A stretch of DNA of 64,000 nucleotides, taken from NCBI GenBank assembly GCA_029561455.1, contig JAKQIY010000028.1:1-64000 (forward strand), written 5' to 3'. The translations under genes were made by a program, and so were the position numbers. Of this stretch, positions 1-8,741 are shown piece by piece. This DNA is from a bacterium (lineage in GTDB: Bacteria > Zhuqueibacterota > Zhuqueibacteria > Residuimicrobiales > Krinioviventaceae). How positions within the stretch are numbered: the stretch's first letter is position 1; every line of letters begins with the position of its first letter. The notes below the pieces were generated by a model. It searched no databases. It was not told the DNA's origin and worked only from the letters and a program-made list of their open reading frames with translations.

Positions 1-140
1 GCTTTGTTACACATGCAGACATGATAACAAAGCCGGTAAAATTACCAGTTAATATTTTAGCATCGATGCTTTATTCATATTCATAGTGATTTTTACTACA
101 TAGAATTTTATTATTTCTTTTTCTAATGTCCAAACTCGAG

Positions 141-280
141 GGACTGGGGATATTCCCCAGTCCGCACAATAATGCAGGGCATCTTGCCCTGCCGGGCCAC
201 AGGCCCAACCTACACACTCCCGTCCAAATTGTCCAGACTGTCCACTTTTAAGTTGTAATTCAAGGGGCAACAGCCCCTTG
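141..280. repeat. Cluster of perfect short inverted repeats
   Basis: Four hairpins can be read directly: GGACTGGGGA / TCCCCAGTCC with a 3-nt loop (141-163), GCAGGGCA / TGCCCTGC with a 3-nt loop (174-192), GGGCC / GGCCC with loop ACA (194-206) and CAAGGGGC / GCCCCTTG with loop AACA (261-280). Loops are all 3-4 nt and stems 5-10 bp. None is followed by a T-run, so they are not obvious terminators. A very similar CTGGGGA-loop-TCCCCAG hairpin occurs at 18324-18348. Confidence 0.75.
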
Positions 281-380
281 TTCCAGACTACACACTACCG
301 CAGGACATCTTGCTCCGCCGGGCCGCAGGATCGACCTCGAGTAATTCGTATTTTGTAATTCGCAATTATCTCCCCTCTCT

Positions 381-440
381 CGTTTCACGTTTCACGTCTC
401 ACGTCTCACGTCTGACGGCTGATAGCTGACAACTGATAAC
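381..440. repeat. Intergenic repeat, CACGTTTCACGT and CTGATAGCTGA words
   Basis: Positions 381-416 are made of tandem near-copies of CGTTTCACGT and CTCACGT. Positions 417-440 are made of CTGATAGCTGACAACTGATAA-type words. The first 22 nt (381-402) recur exactly in inverted orientation at 1947-1968 on the other side of the MFS gene. Related words occur at 20786-20815 and 29210-29275, always between genes. Confidence 0.75.
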
Positions 441-574
441 TTTACATAACATCGCACATTTATACCTCCCCGCAAAAAATCAAAAAAACACTCCCCAACA
501 CCCTATCCAAAACAAATTTCTCTTGAATAACTGCTTTTTTTTCATTTCCTTTAATGAAACAAAAAGGAGATAAC

Positions 575-1825
575 ATGCAAACACTCGCGGCGGAAAAACC
601 GCTCAACACCCCTTCGACCCTGTATCGCTGGATCGTACTGTTTTTCATCAGTATGGCCATGTTCGGCAATTATTACATCTACGACAGTATCAGTCCACTC
701 GCTGACCTGCTCAAAGCGCAATTGAACTTTTCGGACAGCAACATCGGGCTGCTCAATGCCATCTATAGCATTCCCAATATTTTTATGGTGCTTATCGGTG
801 GCATTATCATCGACCGTATCGGCACCCGCAAAGCCTCGCTGCTGTTCACTTTTTTATGTATGACCGGCGCGATCCTGACCGCCGCTAAAGGCAACCTGGC
901 CTGGATGGCCGCGGGCCGCCTCATATTCGGACTGGGCGCGGAATCGCTCATTGTCGCTATTACCACCGTCATCGCCAAATGGTTCAAAGGCAAAGAACTC
1001 TCGTTCGCCTTTGGCCTCAACCTGACCATTGCCAGGATCGGCTCGTTTACAGCGCTCAACTCCCCCACCCTGGCCAAATCGCTTTACGATAACTGGCAGC
1101 AGCCGCTTTTCCTGGCCGCCATCGCCGGATTTACTTCGTTTATTGCCGTTATGATCTATATATTCCTGGAATCCGGCGCTGAAAAACACTATACCCTGGG
1201 TTCCGCCGGCAAACCGGACAAGATCAATCTCAAAGAAATATTCAACATGACGCCCTCGTTCTGGTATATTTCCCTGCTGTGCGTCACTTTCTATTCCGCT
1301 ATTTTCCCGTTCCAAACCTTTGCGGTAAAATTCTTTATCGAACAGCACGGCCTGTCCCGCGAAGCCGCCGGGTTCACCTCCAGTTTTATCACCTTTGCCG
1401 CAATGGTCGGCACGCCCCTGTTCGGCCTACTGATCGACAAGATCGGCAAACGCGCCTCGCTGATGATGCTCGGTTCGCTGCTGCTGGTGCCGGTCTATTT
1501 ACTACTGGCCTATACATCGCTGTACCCGTTAATTCCCATGATCTTTATGGGCGTGGCTTTTTCACTCATTCCGGCGGCCATGTGGCCCTCGGTCGCGCTG
1601 ATCGTCAACGAAAATAAACTCGGCACTGCTTATGGACTGATGACCCTGATCCAGAATATCGGCCTGGCGGGATTCAATTTGCTCATCGGTTTTGTCAATG
1701 ACAGTACTGGCGGCTATACGGCCGGCATGTGGCTGTTCTCCACCCTCGGCTTTATCGGTATGTTCTTTGCCTGGCAGCTTAGACGCGCCGACCGGGTATC
1801 CGGCAGCGACAAGCTGGAAAAATAA
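575..1825 (+). CDS. MFS transporter
   Basis: A 416-residue major facilitator superfamily permease, predicted to have about 12 membrane segments. The loop after the second segment carries the MFS signature (GGIIIDRIGTRKAS), with a second copy in the other half (LLIDKIGKRAS). The ATG at 575 is chosen over an in-frame ATG at 554 because AAGGAG (564-569) lies 5 nt before it. The substrate cannot be told from sequence; members of this subgroup often move small organic acids or sugars. It stands alone, with inverted copies of a 22-nt repeat on both sides (381-402 and 1947-1968), and is not obviously co-transcribed with the pterin genes that follow. Confidence 0.85.
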   Translation: MQTLAAEKPLNTPSTLYRWIVLFFISMAMFGNYYIYDSISPLADLLKAQLNFSDSNIGLLNAIYSIPNIFMVLIGGIIIDRIGTRKASLLFTFLCMTGAILTAAKGNLAWMAAGRLIFGLGAESLIVAITTVIAKWFKGKELSFAFGLNLTIARIGSFTALNSPTLAKSLYDNWQQPLFLAAIAGFTSFIAVMIYIFLESGAEKHYTLGSAGKPDKINLKEIFNMTPSFWYISLLCVTFYSAIFPFQTFAVKFFIEQHGLSREAAGFTSSFITFAAMVGTPLFGLLIDKIGKRASLMMLGSLLLVPVYLLLAYTSLYPLIPMIFMGVAFSLIPAAMWPSVALIVNENKLGTAYGLMTLIQNIGLAGFNLLIGFVNDSTGGYTAGMWLFSTLGFIGMFFAWQLRRADRVSGSDKLEK

Positions 1826-1918
1826 CCGGGATTATTTTTTGCTTTTTGGTGTTTTATTATTCCAGGCCGGACGTTGCGTTAATTTCTGCACGAACGGTTG
1901 GCAGGATGAGGTTTCATC

Positions 1919-1968
1919 GTGAGACAGTAAACGTGAGACGTCAAATGTGAGACGTGAAACGTGAAACG
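1919..1968. repeat. Inverted partner of the 381-440 repeat
   Basis: This block is built from GTGAGACGTGAAACG-type words. Positions 1947-1968 are the exact reverse complement of 381-402 (22 of 22 nt). It lies between the MFS gene and the pterin cluster. No open frame or T-rich terminator is associated with it. Confidence 0.75.
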
Positions 1969-2043
1969 AAAAATCACCCCGTAAACAAGGATGATAGAGT
2001 TAACCTTCATATCAATTAAAAACAGAGAGAATTGGATTTCGAT

Positions 2044-2457
2044 ATGCCCATCGCCTATATCACCCGTCACGTTCATTTCAGCGCTTCACACCGGCTGCAC
2101 AATCCCGGACTGTCCGCCGCCGAGAATGAACAAATTTACGGCTTGTGCAACAACGCCAACGGGTACGGGCATAATTATGAGCTGTATGTGACCATCAAAG
2201 GTGAACCGGACCCGCGTACCGGCATGATCATGGATTTGAAAGAGTTAAAAACCATTATCAACCGGGAAATCGTCAAACCCATGGATCACAAGCATCTTAA
2301 CGATGATGTTGATTTTTTGGCCGGGATCATTCCCACCGCCGAAAACCTGGCTATAGCGATCTGGCAAAGATTAAAAGATAAAATCCCGCATGGCGAGTTG
2401 TACAAAGTAAAATTATATGAAACACCCCGCAATTTTGCAATTTACAAAGGAGAATAG
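2044..2457 (+). CDS. 6-pyruvoyl-tetrahydropterin synthase family protein
   Basis: A 137-residue protein that aligns along its length with the PTPS/QueD family and closely resembles the animal PTPS pattern (SASH motif, CNN motif, LYKVKLYET and YKGE near the end). These enzymes convert dihydroneopterin triphosphate, the FolE product, to 6-pyruvoyl- or 6-carboxy-tetrahydropterin. Zinc ligands H16 and H43 and the catalytic C35 and D81-H82 are present. The first His of the usual HGH ligand pair is Tyr41 here (GYGHNY). ATG 2044 is preferred; a TTG at 2032 would add four residues. The stop codon is 1 nt before the folE start, so the two are probably translationally coupled. Confidence 0.85.
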   Translation: MPIAYITRHVHFSASHRLHNPGLSAAENEQIYGLCNNANGYGHNYELYVTIKGEPDPRTGMIMDLKELKTIINREIVKPMDHKHLNDDVDFLAGIIPTAENLAIAIWQRLKDKIPHGELYKVKLYETPRNFAIYKGE

Positions 2458-2458
2458 C

Positions 2459-3022
2459 GTGGCAAAACCAATCCATGAATCGGTAAAAGAAATACTTCAG
2501 GAAATTGGCGAAAACCCGGAACGCGAGGGGCTGCTGAAAACTCCCCTGCGCGTAGAAAAAGCTTACCATTTCCTCACCCGCGGCTACCAAATGGATATTG
2601 ATTCTGTGGTAAACAATGCCATCTTTACGGAAGATTGCGAAGAAATGGTGCTGGTGCGGAATATCGAGTTCTACAGTCTCTGCGAACACCACATGCTGCC
2701 GTTTTTCGGCAAGTGCCATGTTGCGTACCTGCCCAAAGGCAAGATCATCGGCCTGAGCAAGATCCCCCGCATTGTGGATATGTATGCCCGACGTTTACAG
2801 GTGCAGGAACGTATGACCCGGCAGATTGCGGAAACTATAAATAATATTCTATCACCCTATGGAGTTGCAGTAATTGTCGAGGGCCGGCATTTATGTATGA
2901 TGATGCGCGGCGTGGAAAAACAAAACAGTCTGGTTACTTCCAGCGCCATGCTGGGTGAATTTAAAAACGACCGCGCCACCCGTATGGAGCTACTGAAACT
3001 GCTGCACACAAAAACAGATTAA
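2459..3022 (+). CDS. folE: GTP cyclohydrolase I
   Basis: A 187-residue protein of the normal FolE length. It converts GTP to 7,8-dihydroneopterin triphosphate, the entry step to folate and biopterin-type cofactors. Zinc and catalytic residues are visible: C75 and H77-H78 in [12 protein letters not shown], and C146 in [11 protein letters not shown]. The GTG at 2459 is chosen because AAAGGAG (2446-2452), which sits inside the end of the upstream gene, is 6 nt before it, and the product then begins where other FolE proteins do. Its place between a PTPS-like gene and an SDR gene suggests tetrahydrobiopterin-like chemistry more than folate alone. Confidence 0.95.
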   Translation: MAKPIHESVKEILQEIGENPEREGLLKTPLRVEKAYHFLTRGYQMDIDSVVNNAIFTEDCEEMVLVRNIEFYSLCEHHMLPFFGKCHVAYLPKGKIIGLSKIPRIVDMYARRLQVQERMTRQIAETINNILSPYGVAVIVEGRHLCMMMRGVEKQNSLVTSSAMLGEFKNDRATRMELLKLLHTKTD

Positions 3023-3034
3023 CGGAAAGTTACA

Positions 3035-3754
3035 ATGAAAACTGGAAAATTATCGGAAAAAATAATCTGGATCACCGGCAGCGGCCGGGGCATCGGCAAG
3101 GCAGCCGCGCTTGCCCTGGCGGAGTGCGGCGCGCGGGTGGTATTGTGCGCCCGTAGCTCCGGAGAGATCAACGAAACCGCCACCGAAATTCACACCATCG
3201 GTGGACAGGTGCTGGCTATTCCCTGTAATGTATCCGATCAAAACCAGGTGGACGCCCTGGTCAACCGGGTGAAACAGCAATGGGGACCGGTGGATATTCT
3301 CATCAACAACGCCGGTGTGGCGGCATTCAAAAAAATCGTCAATACCACAGTGCAGGATTGGGACGCCATGCTGGACAGCAATCTCAAAGCCGCGTTTTTA
3401 TGCAGCCAGGCAGTTTTACCAGATATGCTGGAAAAAGGCGCGGGACATATTATTAATGTTGTTTCTGTGGCCGGGAAACAACCCTATTATAACTGCGGCG
3501 CCTATTGCGCGTCCAAATACGGCTTGCTTGGCTTTACCGAGGTGTTGCGCATGGAAACCCGTAAACACGGTATAATGGTTACCGCCTTTCTGCCCGGCGC
3601 CACCGATACAACCTTGTGGGGCAGCGCCAATGTCGACCGTACTAAAATGATGACCACCGCGCAGGTTGCACAGGGACTGGTCAATATCTGCGCGAGTGAA
3701 CCGGGGTGTATGACCGAACAGGTAATTATGCGGCCGATCGGCGGGGATCTATAA
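3035..3754 (+). CDS. Short-chain dehydrogenase/reductase, possible sepiapterin-reductase role
   Basis: A 239-residue classical SDR oxidoreductase. The NAD(P)-binding motif TGSGRGIG is at 14-21, NNAG at 91-94, catalytic Ser144, Tyr157 and Lys161 (YCASK). Many SDRs share this fold, so the substrate is not fixed by sequence. Its start is 12 nt after folE in a PTPS-folE-SDR order, and the last steps to tetrahydrobiopterin in other organisms are carried out by an SDR (sepiapterin reductase). Pterin reduction is therefore the leading inference. A 3-oxoacyl-ACP-reductase-like activity is the main alternative. Confidence 0.85.
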   Translation: MKTGKLSEKIIWITGSGRGIGKAAALALAECGARVVLCARSSGEINETATEIHTIGGQVLAIPCNVSDQNQVDALVNRVKQQWGPVDILINNAGVAAFKKIVNTTVQDWDAMLDSNLKAAFLCSQAVLPDMLEKGAGHIINVVSVAGKQPYYNCGAYCASKYGLLGFTEVLRMETRKHGIMVTAFLPGATDTTLWGSANVDRTKMMTTAQVAQGLVNICASEPGCMTEQVIMRPIGGDL

Positions 3755-3795
3755 CAATTTGGTAATTACACATTCAGTAAAAACCCGGAGGAGAC

Positions 3796-4485
3796 ATGCC
3801 GGACATTAAATACCTGGGGCATTCGGCATTTTTATTAACAACGGCAAATACCCGCATTATCATTGATCCGTTTTTAAGCGATAATCCATTGGCCGTTGAA
3901 AAAGCTGAAAATATTGCAGTGGATTATGTATTTTTAACTCACGGCCACGATGACCACCTCGGCGACGGCATTATGATTGCAACGAATAACCATGCCCTGG
4001 TTATAGCGCCCAACGAATTGGCTAAATACTGCGCCAAACAAGGCTGCAGAACCCATGGTATGAATATCGGCGGCGCATTTACGTTCCCGTTTGGCCGGGT
4101 CAAGCTCACCAATGCCATGCATAGTTCCGGGAGCGACCTCGGCGGCGACGCCCTGGCGTATATGGGCAATCCCTGCGGATTTCTTATAACCCTGGGTAGT
4201 AAAACCATATACCACGCCGGCGATACCGGTCTGTTCATGGATATGCAGTTAATCGGCGCAACCAATAAAATTGATGTGGCGCTGCTGCCCATTGGCGATA
4301 ATTTTACTATGGGCATCGAGGATGCCGTATTGGCAGCGGAATTGTTGTGCCCCGGACTGGTCATTCCCATGCATTACGGGACGTTTGACGATATTGCTGT
4401 TGACCCGCATGAATTTGCCCGCCGGGCGGAGCAAAAAAATCTGCATACAGTGATCCTGGAACCGGGAGCCGGTCTAACCGTATAA
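3796..4485 (+). CDS. Metal-dependent hydrolase, UPF0173 / metallo-beta-lactamase fold
   Basis: A 229-residue protein of the small UPF0173 branch of the metallo-beta-lactamase superfamily. The signature TH49GH51DDH54 gives the metal-binding histidines and aspartates, and further ligands lie in YHAGDTG and PMHYGTFD. GGAGGAG directly precedes the ATG. The fold hydrolyses ester, lactone or phosphodiester bonds, but the substrate of this branch is unknown to me. It follows the SDR gene by 41 nt on the same strand and may belong to the same transcript. Confidence 0.85.
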   Translation: MPDIKYLGHSAFLLTTANTRIIIDPFLSDNPLAVEKAENIAVDYVFLTHGHDDHLGDGIMIATNNHALVIAPNELAKYCAKQGCRTHGMNIGGAFTFPFGRVKLTNAMHSSGSDLGGDALAYMGNPCGFLITLGSKTIYHAGDTGLFMDMQLIGATNKIDVALLPIGDNFTMGIEDAVLAAELLCPGLVIPMHYGTFDDIAVDPHEFARRAEQKNLHTVILEPGAGLTV

Positions 4486-4501
4486 TCCGTCAATATTTAG
4501 C

Positions 4502-4530
4502 TTGACTGGATATAATGGGTTGTTTATATT
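4502..4530 (+). promoter_or_regulatory. Candidate sigma70-type promoter
   Basis: TTGACT (4502-4507) is followed after exactly 17 nt by TATATT (4525-4530). This would place a transcription start about 100 nt before the preferred GTG start of the S55 peptidase. Whether the main sigma factor of this lineage uses this consensus is not known from the window. Confidence 0.35.
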
Positions 4531-4633
4531 TATTGTTTATATTCTGCGCATTACATTTTTATTGCGCTGTAAATCACCGGCGGCGGTTAAAAAAACATTG
4601 GCTGCCGAGGCTGTTCATTCTGTTTGGGAAAAT

Positions 4634-6541
4634 GTGGTGTTCAAATCATTACTTTTAAAATTATTCCTGTTTGTGAATCTGGTCATTATCGTACCTGCTA
4701 TTAGTCGTGATTTTGGCGGTGTGCCGGTTATGCTGGTCTCCGACATTAAACCCGGTATGCAGGGGATCGGCAAAACGGTCTTTTATGGCGAAACGGTCGA
4801 GGATTTCGGTTTTCAGGTTATTGATATTGTAGAAAATTATTATCCCCACCAGGATATTATTCTGGTGCGGTTGACCGGTGAAAAAGCGGAAAAGAACGGT
4901 GTGGTCAGCGGGATGAGCGGCAGCCCGATGTATATTGACGGTAAACTCATCGGCGCCCTGTCGATGCGTTTCGGCCAGTTCATGCTGGAACCCATTGGCG
5001 GGGTTATGCCCATCGAACAAATGCTGGCGATTGAAGATAAAGAATCATATCGCGACCAGGAATATGCGTCCGCTTCACATTTGCTGCCGGTTTTTATGCA
5101 GGCGGCATTATGCGGGATCGACGATCAATTCTGGAAACGGGTGGCGACCGGTTCTGCACATTCTCTGCAAACGGAGAATCAGTCCCTGCAAAACATCATG
5201 GCGCCGCTGGTCTTTTCGGGTTTTGAGCAAAAAAATGTGGCCGCCTATAATGATATTTTTAACCAACTTGGATTTATTACCACTGCCGGTGGCTCGTCAA
5301 CAGTAAAATCATCTAAACAAGAATTACAACCTGGTTCGGCAGTGTCGCAGATCTATATCAATGGCGATTTCGGCATTGAAGCAACCGGTACTGTAACCGC
5401 AGTTCATAACAATAAACTTTTGGCTTTTGGTCATTATATTAACAATACCGGCCCGATTAATTTACCGTTAGCCAAAACGTCTATCCTGGCTACTTTACCC
5501 AGCATGATGGGTTCAAACAAAATGGCGGTGGCCACCGATATTATCGGTTCTTTTCGCCAGGATCGGCTGACCGGTTTGTATGGCGATCTCGAAAAACAAC
5601 CGTCAATGGCGCCGGTCAAGGTTTCTTTTACATCCCTGGCAAACGAAACCCGTACATTTCAATTCAACATGGCGCAGGATAAATCTGTCAATAATCTTAT
5701 GCCCCTTTATTTACGCATCGCCATGATCCAGGCATTAACATCGGGACGGCTGGCCGGCAGTTTCAACTCGGTCTATCTGAACAGCGATATAACCCTTGAC
5801 GATGGCAGGATCGTTCAAGTAAATGATTTCTTTTCCACCCGCCAACAATTCGGTTTTTTTGATCCCGGTTCCGATGTGAACGCCGCCTCGGACCTGGTAG
5901 CGGCGGCATTAGGCGCATTAATGGTCAATGATTTTGATAAACCAGCAATTTCTTCCATAGCGGTGCAAACCAGGGAAATTCCCGGTGAAAATGTTGCTAA
6001 AATCAATTCAATCTGGCAGGACAAAGAAGAGATGAATCCGGGCGATTCACTGCATTTAACAATTGACCTGAAAACCACAACCGGCAAGTCCCTCAAAGTT
6101 AAAAAAACTTTCCGGGCGCCGGCGCATCTGGATGCCAGTATGCTAACAATATTTATTTGCAGCGGTGATGCCCTGACCAATTATGAAGTTCAGACTAACA
6201 GATCAAAATTTGTACCGGTCAGTTTCAACCATATCCTCAAAATACTCGATGAACGCCGAAAGAATAATCATCTTTATATGCAGGTACAGGTTCAGGATCA
6301 GGGGCTGATGCTGGAAGGCGAGGAACTTGCCGCGTTACCGCCTTCGGTTATGGATATTATGAATTCCACCAGCAGCAACGGCGCTTCGAACAAAACCCAA
6401 ACCCGTATCATTCATGAAGAATCCGATGCTATGGATTATGTCATCACCGGCGCGCGCCGGATTACGGTTCGTATTAAACAACCGCAGCAATCCACAATTC
6501 CAATGCTGGATGAACAAGCCGGACAGCCGATTTTCTGGTAG
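4634..6541 (+). CDS. Secreted protein with SpoIVB-type (S55) serine peptidase domain
   Basis: A large exported protein. The serine-peptidase signature GMSGSPMYIDGKLIGAL is near residues 94-110, with the Ser of GMSGSP at about 95; a later LLAFGHYIN segment supplies a candidate His. This Ser-then-His order, unlike SpoIVB itself, is what I recall for long non-sporulating members. Start choice is uncertain: no in-frame ATG precedes the mature domain. GTG 4634 gives a clean Sec signal (VVFKSLLLKLFLFVNLVII), whereas TTG 4502 would add a hydrophobic stretch with no ribosome site. The C-terminal half is a beta-rich region I cannot assign. A secreted propeller protein follows 50 nt later. Confidence 0.75.
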   Translation: MVFKSLLLKLFLFVNLVIIVPAISRDFGGVPVMLVSDIKPGMQGIGKTVFYGETVEDFGFQVIDIVENYYPHQDIILVRLTGEKAEKNGVVSGMSGSPMYIDGKLIGALSMRFGQFMLEPIGGVMPIEQMLAIEDKESYRDQEYASASHLLPVFMQAALCGIDDQFWKRVATGSAHSLQTENQSLQNIMAPLVFSGFEQKNVAAYNDIFNQLGFITTAGGSSTVKSSKQELQPGSAVSQIYINGDFGIEATGTVTAVHNNKLLAFGHYINNTGPINLPLAKTSILATLPSMMGSNKMAVATDIIGSFRQDRLTGLYGDLEKQPSMAPVKVSFTSLANETRTFQFNMAQDKSVNNLMPLYLRIAMIQALTSGRLAGSFNSVYLNSDITLDDGRIVQVNDFFSTRQQFGFFDPGSDVNAASDLVAAALGALMVNDFDKPAISSIAVQTREIPGENVAKINSIWQDKEEMNPGDSLHLTIDLKTTTGKSLKVKKTFRAPAHLDASMLTIFICSGDALTNYEVQTNRSKFVPVSFNHILKILDERRKNNHLYMQVQVQDQGLMLEGEELAALPPSVMDIMNSTSSNGASNKTQTRIIHEESDAMDYVITGARRITVRIKQPQQSTIPMLDEQAGQPIFW

Positions 6542-6591
6542 ACCGGACGGTTAACTTAAAAAAAACTGATACAATACAGGAAAAAAGAATA

Positions 6592-8715
6592 ATGGTAAAA
6601 ATTAGCAAATTATACTTGATAATATTTGTGCTCTTTCTCATCAGCAGCCTTGCAGCCCCGCTTCATGCCGTCAAACCCCGTTCCAGCACGCATAAAACCA
6701 GGGGCCAATTTGAACGCGGCATTTTACACGATACTTCAATTTTATTCAAGGGTATTATTACCCTGGCGCCGCAAAAACTTAAAGTATTAACGTCCGGCGA
6801 TCCTTATATCTGGTCAATCGTATCGGATAGCAAAGATAATATCTATATCGGCACCGGCAATGACGGAATTGTCTATCAAGTTACCGCCAAAGGCGATACC
6901 GGCATATTCTTTGATTCGGAAGAGTTGGAAATTTTTGCCCTGGCAATTGACTCCCGCGATAATCTTTACGCCGCAACTTCGCCAAACGGGCAGGTATACA
7001 AAATAGCTCCGGATGGGTCCTGTACTGTCTTTTTCAATCCCGAAGATAAATATATCTGGGCAATGGTTTTCGATGCGCAAAACAACCTCTATGTAGCCAC
7101 AGGATTATCAGCGCGTATCTATAAAGTAACAACCGACGGCGCCAGTTCCACAGTATTACAGAGTGAACAATCGCACATACGCTGTTTATATTACCTCAAC
7201 AACACACTATACGCCGGCAGCAGCGGTAACGGCTATGTTTATAGACTTAATCCGGGAGCTAAACCCGTCGTGTTGTTCGATACGCAAATGCAGGAAGTGG
7301 ATGAAATTGTTGTCGCTGCAAACGGAGATGTTTATGCGGCAGCATTTGGTGAAGCGGAAGCAGACATTCAGGCAAGAAAAGCTAAAAAACAAAAAAGCGA
7401 AGGCGAGAGTCAGGGGGATGAAGAAAGCGTAAGCGAAGAAGCGCTGGGAGAACATTCAATTATCCTTGAAAATATCGCGCAATTGGCACAAACTCCCACA
7501 TCCCTGTTCATCATCGAAAAAAATGGCTATTCACGGGACTTGTGGCGGGGAGCGGATGAAAGAATCCAGTCCCTGGCTTTACACCAGGATGGCGATATAT
7601 TGCTTGGCACCGGCGACGACGGCAAGCTGTACAAAATCAATGCCGATGGCGACGCTTCATTATTATTACAGCTTTACGAATCCCAGATAACAACAATAAC
7701 TCCGGCAAAGAACGGACAGTATTACCTCGGCTCCTCAAACCTGGGCAACGTTTACCTGGTAAAACCGGAATCGGTTTCCTCCGCCAGTTTTGAATCGGAA
7801 ACCATCGACGCCGGTCTGCCTTCAGCGTGGGGCGCCCTGACCTGGGAAGGACAAAAGAATGACGGTCAGCTAGATTTCTATACCCGTTCCGGTAATACGG
7901 AAAAACCTGAACAGAGTTGGAATCCCTGGGTAAAAGTGGTTGGAGAAGGTAATGCGCTGCAAATTGCCAGCCCACCGTCACGATTCATTCAATGGCGCTG
8001 TGAATTGAAAAGCGGCAAAACCAATCCCTTGTTGGAAATGGTCACCATTTCTTATATGCAAAATAACCTGCCGCCGGCAATTTCCGATATTATTGTCCAT
8101 CGCCCCGGCGATTATTATGAAAATTCCGAACCCGATCAAAAAGAAAAGGGCCTGGCATACCCGCAAAATCCACCCAAAGCGGAATACAAACAAGGCTATC
8201 GCAGCATCGACTGGTTATTTGAAGACCCCAACTTTGACGGTGTGCTGTTTGATCTGTTTTATAAAAATACAACGCAAAAATCCTGGAAAGCGCTGACCAG
8301 GCAATTAGCCGGCAGTTATTATACCTGGGATAGCCGGCAAATGGCCGACGGCGAATACCTGATCAAAATTATAGGCAACGATTCCGCTACCAATCCCGCA
8401 GATCTGGCTTTAACCGGCGAAAAAATTTGTGATAAATTTATCATCGATAACAGTGGCCCGGTAATTACCGGCTTACAGGTCAAAGCGGGTAAATTCCTGT
8501 TCCGGGTAGAGGATAAATGGAATGTCGTAAAAAACGTTTATTACTCTATCGACGCCGGAGACTGGAAAGCTATCTTCCCGGTAGATAATATGTGTGACAC
8601 GAAACTGGAATCATTCGAACTTTCGGTTACGCAAACGAGCGAATGTGAAATAGCTGTCAAAGCTGAAGATGCCATTGAAAACATTACTGTGATTCATTAT
8701 CACTATAAACAATAA
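6592..8715 (+). CDS. Secreted beta-propeller protein
   Basis: A 707-residue protein with an N-terminal Sec signal (ISKLYLIIFVLFLISSLAA). Residues about 65-390 are a chain of propeller blades with the recurring pattern D-x-N-L/I-Y-x-A/G-T-x-x-x-G-x-V/I-Y-K/Q-I/V, comparable to NHL or WD40-like propellers. An acidic/lysine low-complexity insert (about residues 262-290) interrupts the series. The C-terminal third looks like one or more fibronectin- or Ig-like beta domains. No catalytic motif is visible; a binding or scaffolding role outside the cytoplasm is likely. It sits 50 nt after the S55 peptidase and is probably co-expressed with it. Confidence 0.75.
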   Translation: MVKISKLYLIIFVLFLISSLAAPLHAVKPRSSTHKTRGQFERGILHDTSILFKGIITLAPQKLKVLTSGDPYIWSIVSDSKDNIYIGTGNDGIVYQVTAKGDTGIFFDSEELEIFALAIDSRDNLYAATSPNGQVYKIAPDGSCTVFFNPEDKYIWAMVFDAQNNLYVATGLSARIYKVTTDGASSTVLQSEQSHIRCLYYLNNTLYAGSSGNGYVYRLNPGAKPVVLFDTQMQEVDEIVVAANGDVYAAAFGEAEADIQARKAKKQKSEGESQGDEESVSEEALGEHSIILENIAQLAQTPTSLFIIEKNGYSRDLWRGADERIQSLALHQDGDILLGTGDDGKLYKINADGDASLLLQLYESQITTITPAKNGQYYLGSSNLGNVYLVKPESVSSASFESETIDAGLPSAWGALTWEGQKNDGQLDFYTRSGNTEKPEQSWNPWVKVVGEGNALQIASPPSRFIQWRCELKSGKTNPLLEMVTISYMQNNLPPAISDIIVHRPGDYYENSEPDQKEKGLAYPQNPPKAEYKQGYRSIDWLFEDPNFDGVLFDLFYKNTTQKSWKALTRQLAGSYYTWDSRQMADGEYLIKIIGNDSATNPADLALTGEKICDKFIIDNSGPVITGLQVKAGKFLFRVEDKWNVVKNVYYSIDAGDWKAIFPVDNMCDTKLESFELSVTQTSECEIAVKAEDAIENITVIHYHYKQ

Positions 8716-8741
8716 TATGCCCCGGAGCGCCGACTCGTACT

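Larger units (their letters stand above)
1..574. other. Gene-free leader region, hairpin and repeat rich
   Basis: I see no convincing gene in this stretch. It holds a run of short perfect inverted repeats (141-280), ATTCGTAATT-type words near 339-366, and CACGTTTCACGT / CTGATAGCTGA words at 381-440, followed by an AT-rich segment before the MFS gene. Short open frames exist on the minus strand, but they run through the repeats and have no family resemblance. Confidence 0.6.

Noticed and set aside
141-280. CRISPR array
   Set aside because: The hairpins differ in sequence, are not evenly spaced and have no constant repeat or nearby cas gene.
4502-4516. Promoter made of TTGACT and the nearby TATAAT at 4511-4516
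   Set aside because: The two elements are only 3 nt apart; the TATATT at 4525-4530 with 17-nt spacing is the better partner.
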